Below, in pieces: positions 61,014 through 64,000 of a stretch of DNA of 64,000 nucleotides. The DNA is from Flocculibacter collagenilyticus. Its GTDB lineage: Bacteria; Pseudomonadota; Gammaproteobacteria; Enterobacterales; Alteromonadaceae. The stretch lies in NCBI RefSeq assembly GCF_016469335.1, contig NZ_CP059888.1, positions 3,609,899 through 3,673,898 of the forward strand, written 5' to 3'. A program made the translations under genes and the position numbers. The notes under the pieces were generated by a model, which searched no databases, was not told where the DNA came from, and worked only from the letters and a program-made list of their open reading frames with translations. The first letter of the stretch is position 1, and each line of letters begins with the position of its first letter.

Positions 61014-61577
61014 ATCTACGAACCAATAACATAATGGTATGATTACAGTACGAGATTTATAGGGAAGGATGCAAGCGCTGGCTAAAATATAAAGATTAAA
61101 TAATCAGAGTGATCTTGAAAGTTAAACCGCTCATTCAAAATGATAAAGATATGAAATGTAGCAATGCTAAGGTGATACAGCTATTTATACCAACTTAGGC
61201 TAATGAAAGGCCAAGATTCTGTATGATTTAAACATCGCTCTATGTCGAATCACCTGCGTGTATTTGAATAAAAATAACCCCGCCATTCATGCTAGACCTG
61301 TGCTGTTAGAAGTAGCAGAGACATGGAAGTCACACCAATAGCCTGCTCACTTTCCTTAGCCGCAACAGAGCCAACGGACTAGTCAGCGTGTTCAGCTAGC
61401 TTATTTCTAAATACCTATTCCTAAATATATACAGCTTAGTACTGAGCGCTCAATACGCATTTATAAGTACATATTTGCTAAGTACTGGCGCCTAAATAGC
61501 GAGTCTTTAACGCTAAATGCTAAATGAGGCATGCCACTTACTGAATGCTAAATACTAAATTACAAACCCCACATAGC
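61014..61577. other. Long non-coding spacer before the rRNA operon end
   Basis: About 560 bases between the MFS gene and the 5S terminator. No ORF with a ribosome binding site, tRNA or hairpin-based element is convincing here. The right-hand third contains the CTAAAT repeats listed separately. Confidence 0.6.
61407..61560. repeat. Seven scattered CTAAAT motifs
   Basis: CTAAAT occurs at 61407, 61421, 61492, 61513, 61520, 61548 and 61555. Two pairs are only seven bases apart (CTAAATGCTAAAT, CTAAATACTAAAT). The block is a degenerate direct-repeat region beside the rRNA operon. Confidence 0.6.
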
Positions 61578-61580
61578 AAA

Positions 61581-61607
61581 AAACCCGCTCACAGTGTGAA
61601 CGGGTTT
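61581..61607 (-). terminator. rRNA operon terminator
   Basis: AAACCCG pairs with CGGGTTT around an inner TCAC/GTGA stem, and on the minus strand a T-run follows (GGGTTTTTTGC). It lies about ten bases after the 5S gene. Confidence 0.85.
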
Positions 61608-61617
61608 CTTTAATAGG

Positions 61618-61736
61618 GAGCCTGGCGATGTGCTACTCTCACATGGGATCTCCCACACTACCATCGCCGCTGTTGCGTTTCACTTCTGAGTTCGAAATGG
61701 AGTCAGGTGGTTCCACAACGCTATTGTCACCAGGCA
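61618..61736 (-). rRNA. rrf: 5S ribosomal RNA
   Basis: On the minus strand the 119-base gene begins TGCCTGGTGACAATAGCG and ends CACATCGCCAGGCTCC. The ends are complementary (helix I), and the internal CCATTTCGAACTCAGAAGTG is the conserved loop region. It follows the 23S gene at 228 bases. Confidence 0.95.
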
Positions 61737-61963
61737 AAATTTTGTTTGGAACAAAATTTAACGCACTTTAGTGCGGCCCGTTAGGGTCAACTACATGGAT
61801 GTAGTTGATAAATTCATCCCACAATACTGGAAAAGCAAGGCCTCAATGAATAGAGGTCATACTGGAAATTGTTATAACAATTCCAGTGATAATTAAATCA
61901 GTGTCACTCAATTGATGTCTATCAATCAATCTCGTTAGCGCTTCACACAACTTTGGTGTTGTA
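61737..61963 (-). other. 23S-5S spacer with stacked inverted repeats
   Basis: No tRNA. Three strong inverted repeats are seen: AAATTTTGTT/AACAAAATTT (61737-61759) directly before the 5S, CAACTACAT/ATGTAGTTG (61788-61807), and ACTGGAA.TTGTTA/TAACAATTCCAGT (61861-61887). They are likely processing sites of the precursor. Confidence 0.75.

Positions 61964-64000
<2,037 letters not shown>

Noticed and set aside
61737-61963. tRNA in the 23S-5S spacer
   Set aside because: The inverted repeats there do not form a cloverleaf and lack the T-loop consensus; they look like processing stems.

Overview
The window looks like chromosome of a marine gammaproteobacterium of the Alteromonadales type (Colwellia/Thalassotalea/Pseudoalteromonas-like). 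This is inferred from moderately low GC, an ilvL-ilvGMEDA arrangement with an attenuator, a speA/speE pair, an S46 peptidase, dCache chemoreceptors, a PEP-CTERM protein and the srkA-dsbA neighbourhood. The species cannot be fixed from sequence reading alone. Almost all of the window is core metabolism and housekeeping. I see no insertion sequence, CRISPR array, integrase or tRNA gene.

Layout. 1-4.4 kb: the accessory part, with an edge-truncated zinc-ribbon membrane protein on the minus strand, then a DUF2235 (Tle1-like) predicted phospholipase followed by three tandem near-identical lipoproteins, which looks like a toxic lipase with an array of immunity proteins. 4.6-11.4 kb: an envelope protein with a SPOR-like end, a DUF6868 protein, a secreted amidohydrolase, a YihY/BrkB membrane protein and a TPR-type diguanylate cyclase. 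11.4-14.4 kb: divergent speE and speA (polyamines). 14.5-20.7 kb: two tandem PlsC-type acyltransferases, a GAF-GGDEF cyclase, small envelope proteins, an MscS channel, a VOC protein and a DUF3429 protein. 20.8-24.9 kb: two DsbA paralogues, SrkA kinase and CcoG. 25.2-37.5 kb: two small unknown proteins, an RND exporter, an S46 peptidase, two divergent chemoreceptors, a divergent MltA-family lytic transglycosylase and small membrane proteins.

37.6-49.6 kb is a nearly complete isoleucine/valine locus on the minus strand: ilvC (with divergent regulator ilvY), then leader peptide ilvL, an attenuator, and ilvG-M-E-D-A. It is unusually continued by a second acetolactate synthase, ilvI-ilvH, with TAATG or short junctions. 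49.7-56.9 kb is a complete thiamine operon, thiC-thiDE-thiF-thiS-thiG-thiH, headed by a TPP riboswitch. 57.2-61.0 kb has a PEP-CTERM protein, a TraB/GumN protein, a DUF2058 protein and an MFS transporter. From 61.6 kb to the right edge lies the end of an rRNA operon on the minus strand (23S, truncated by the window, then 5S and a terminator).

The best candidate for something under-described is the lipase plus triplicated lipoprotein cassette at 0.6-4.4 kb. Its third lipoprotein looks like a mosaic of the other two. Secondary points are the merged ilvGMEDA-IH operon, a possible 43-codon membrane peptide opposite the ilv promoter, a DsbA with a lipobox-like signal peptide next to a CRHC paralogue, and short degenerate tandem repeats in several gene-end spacers. 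Several starts were moved from the longest open frame to an internal codon on the basis of ribosome binding sites, signal peptides or paralogue length; each entry says so.
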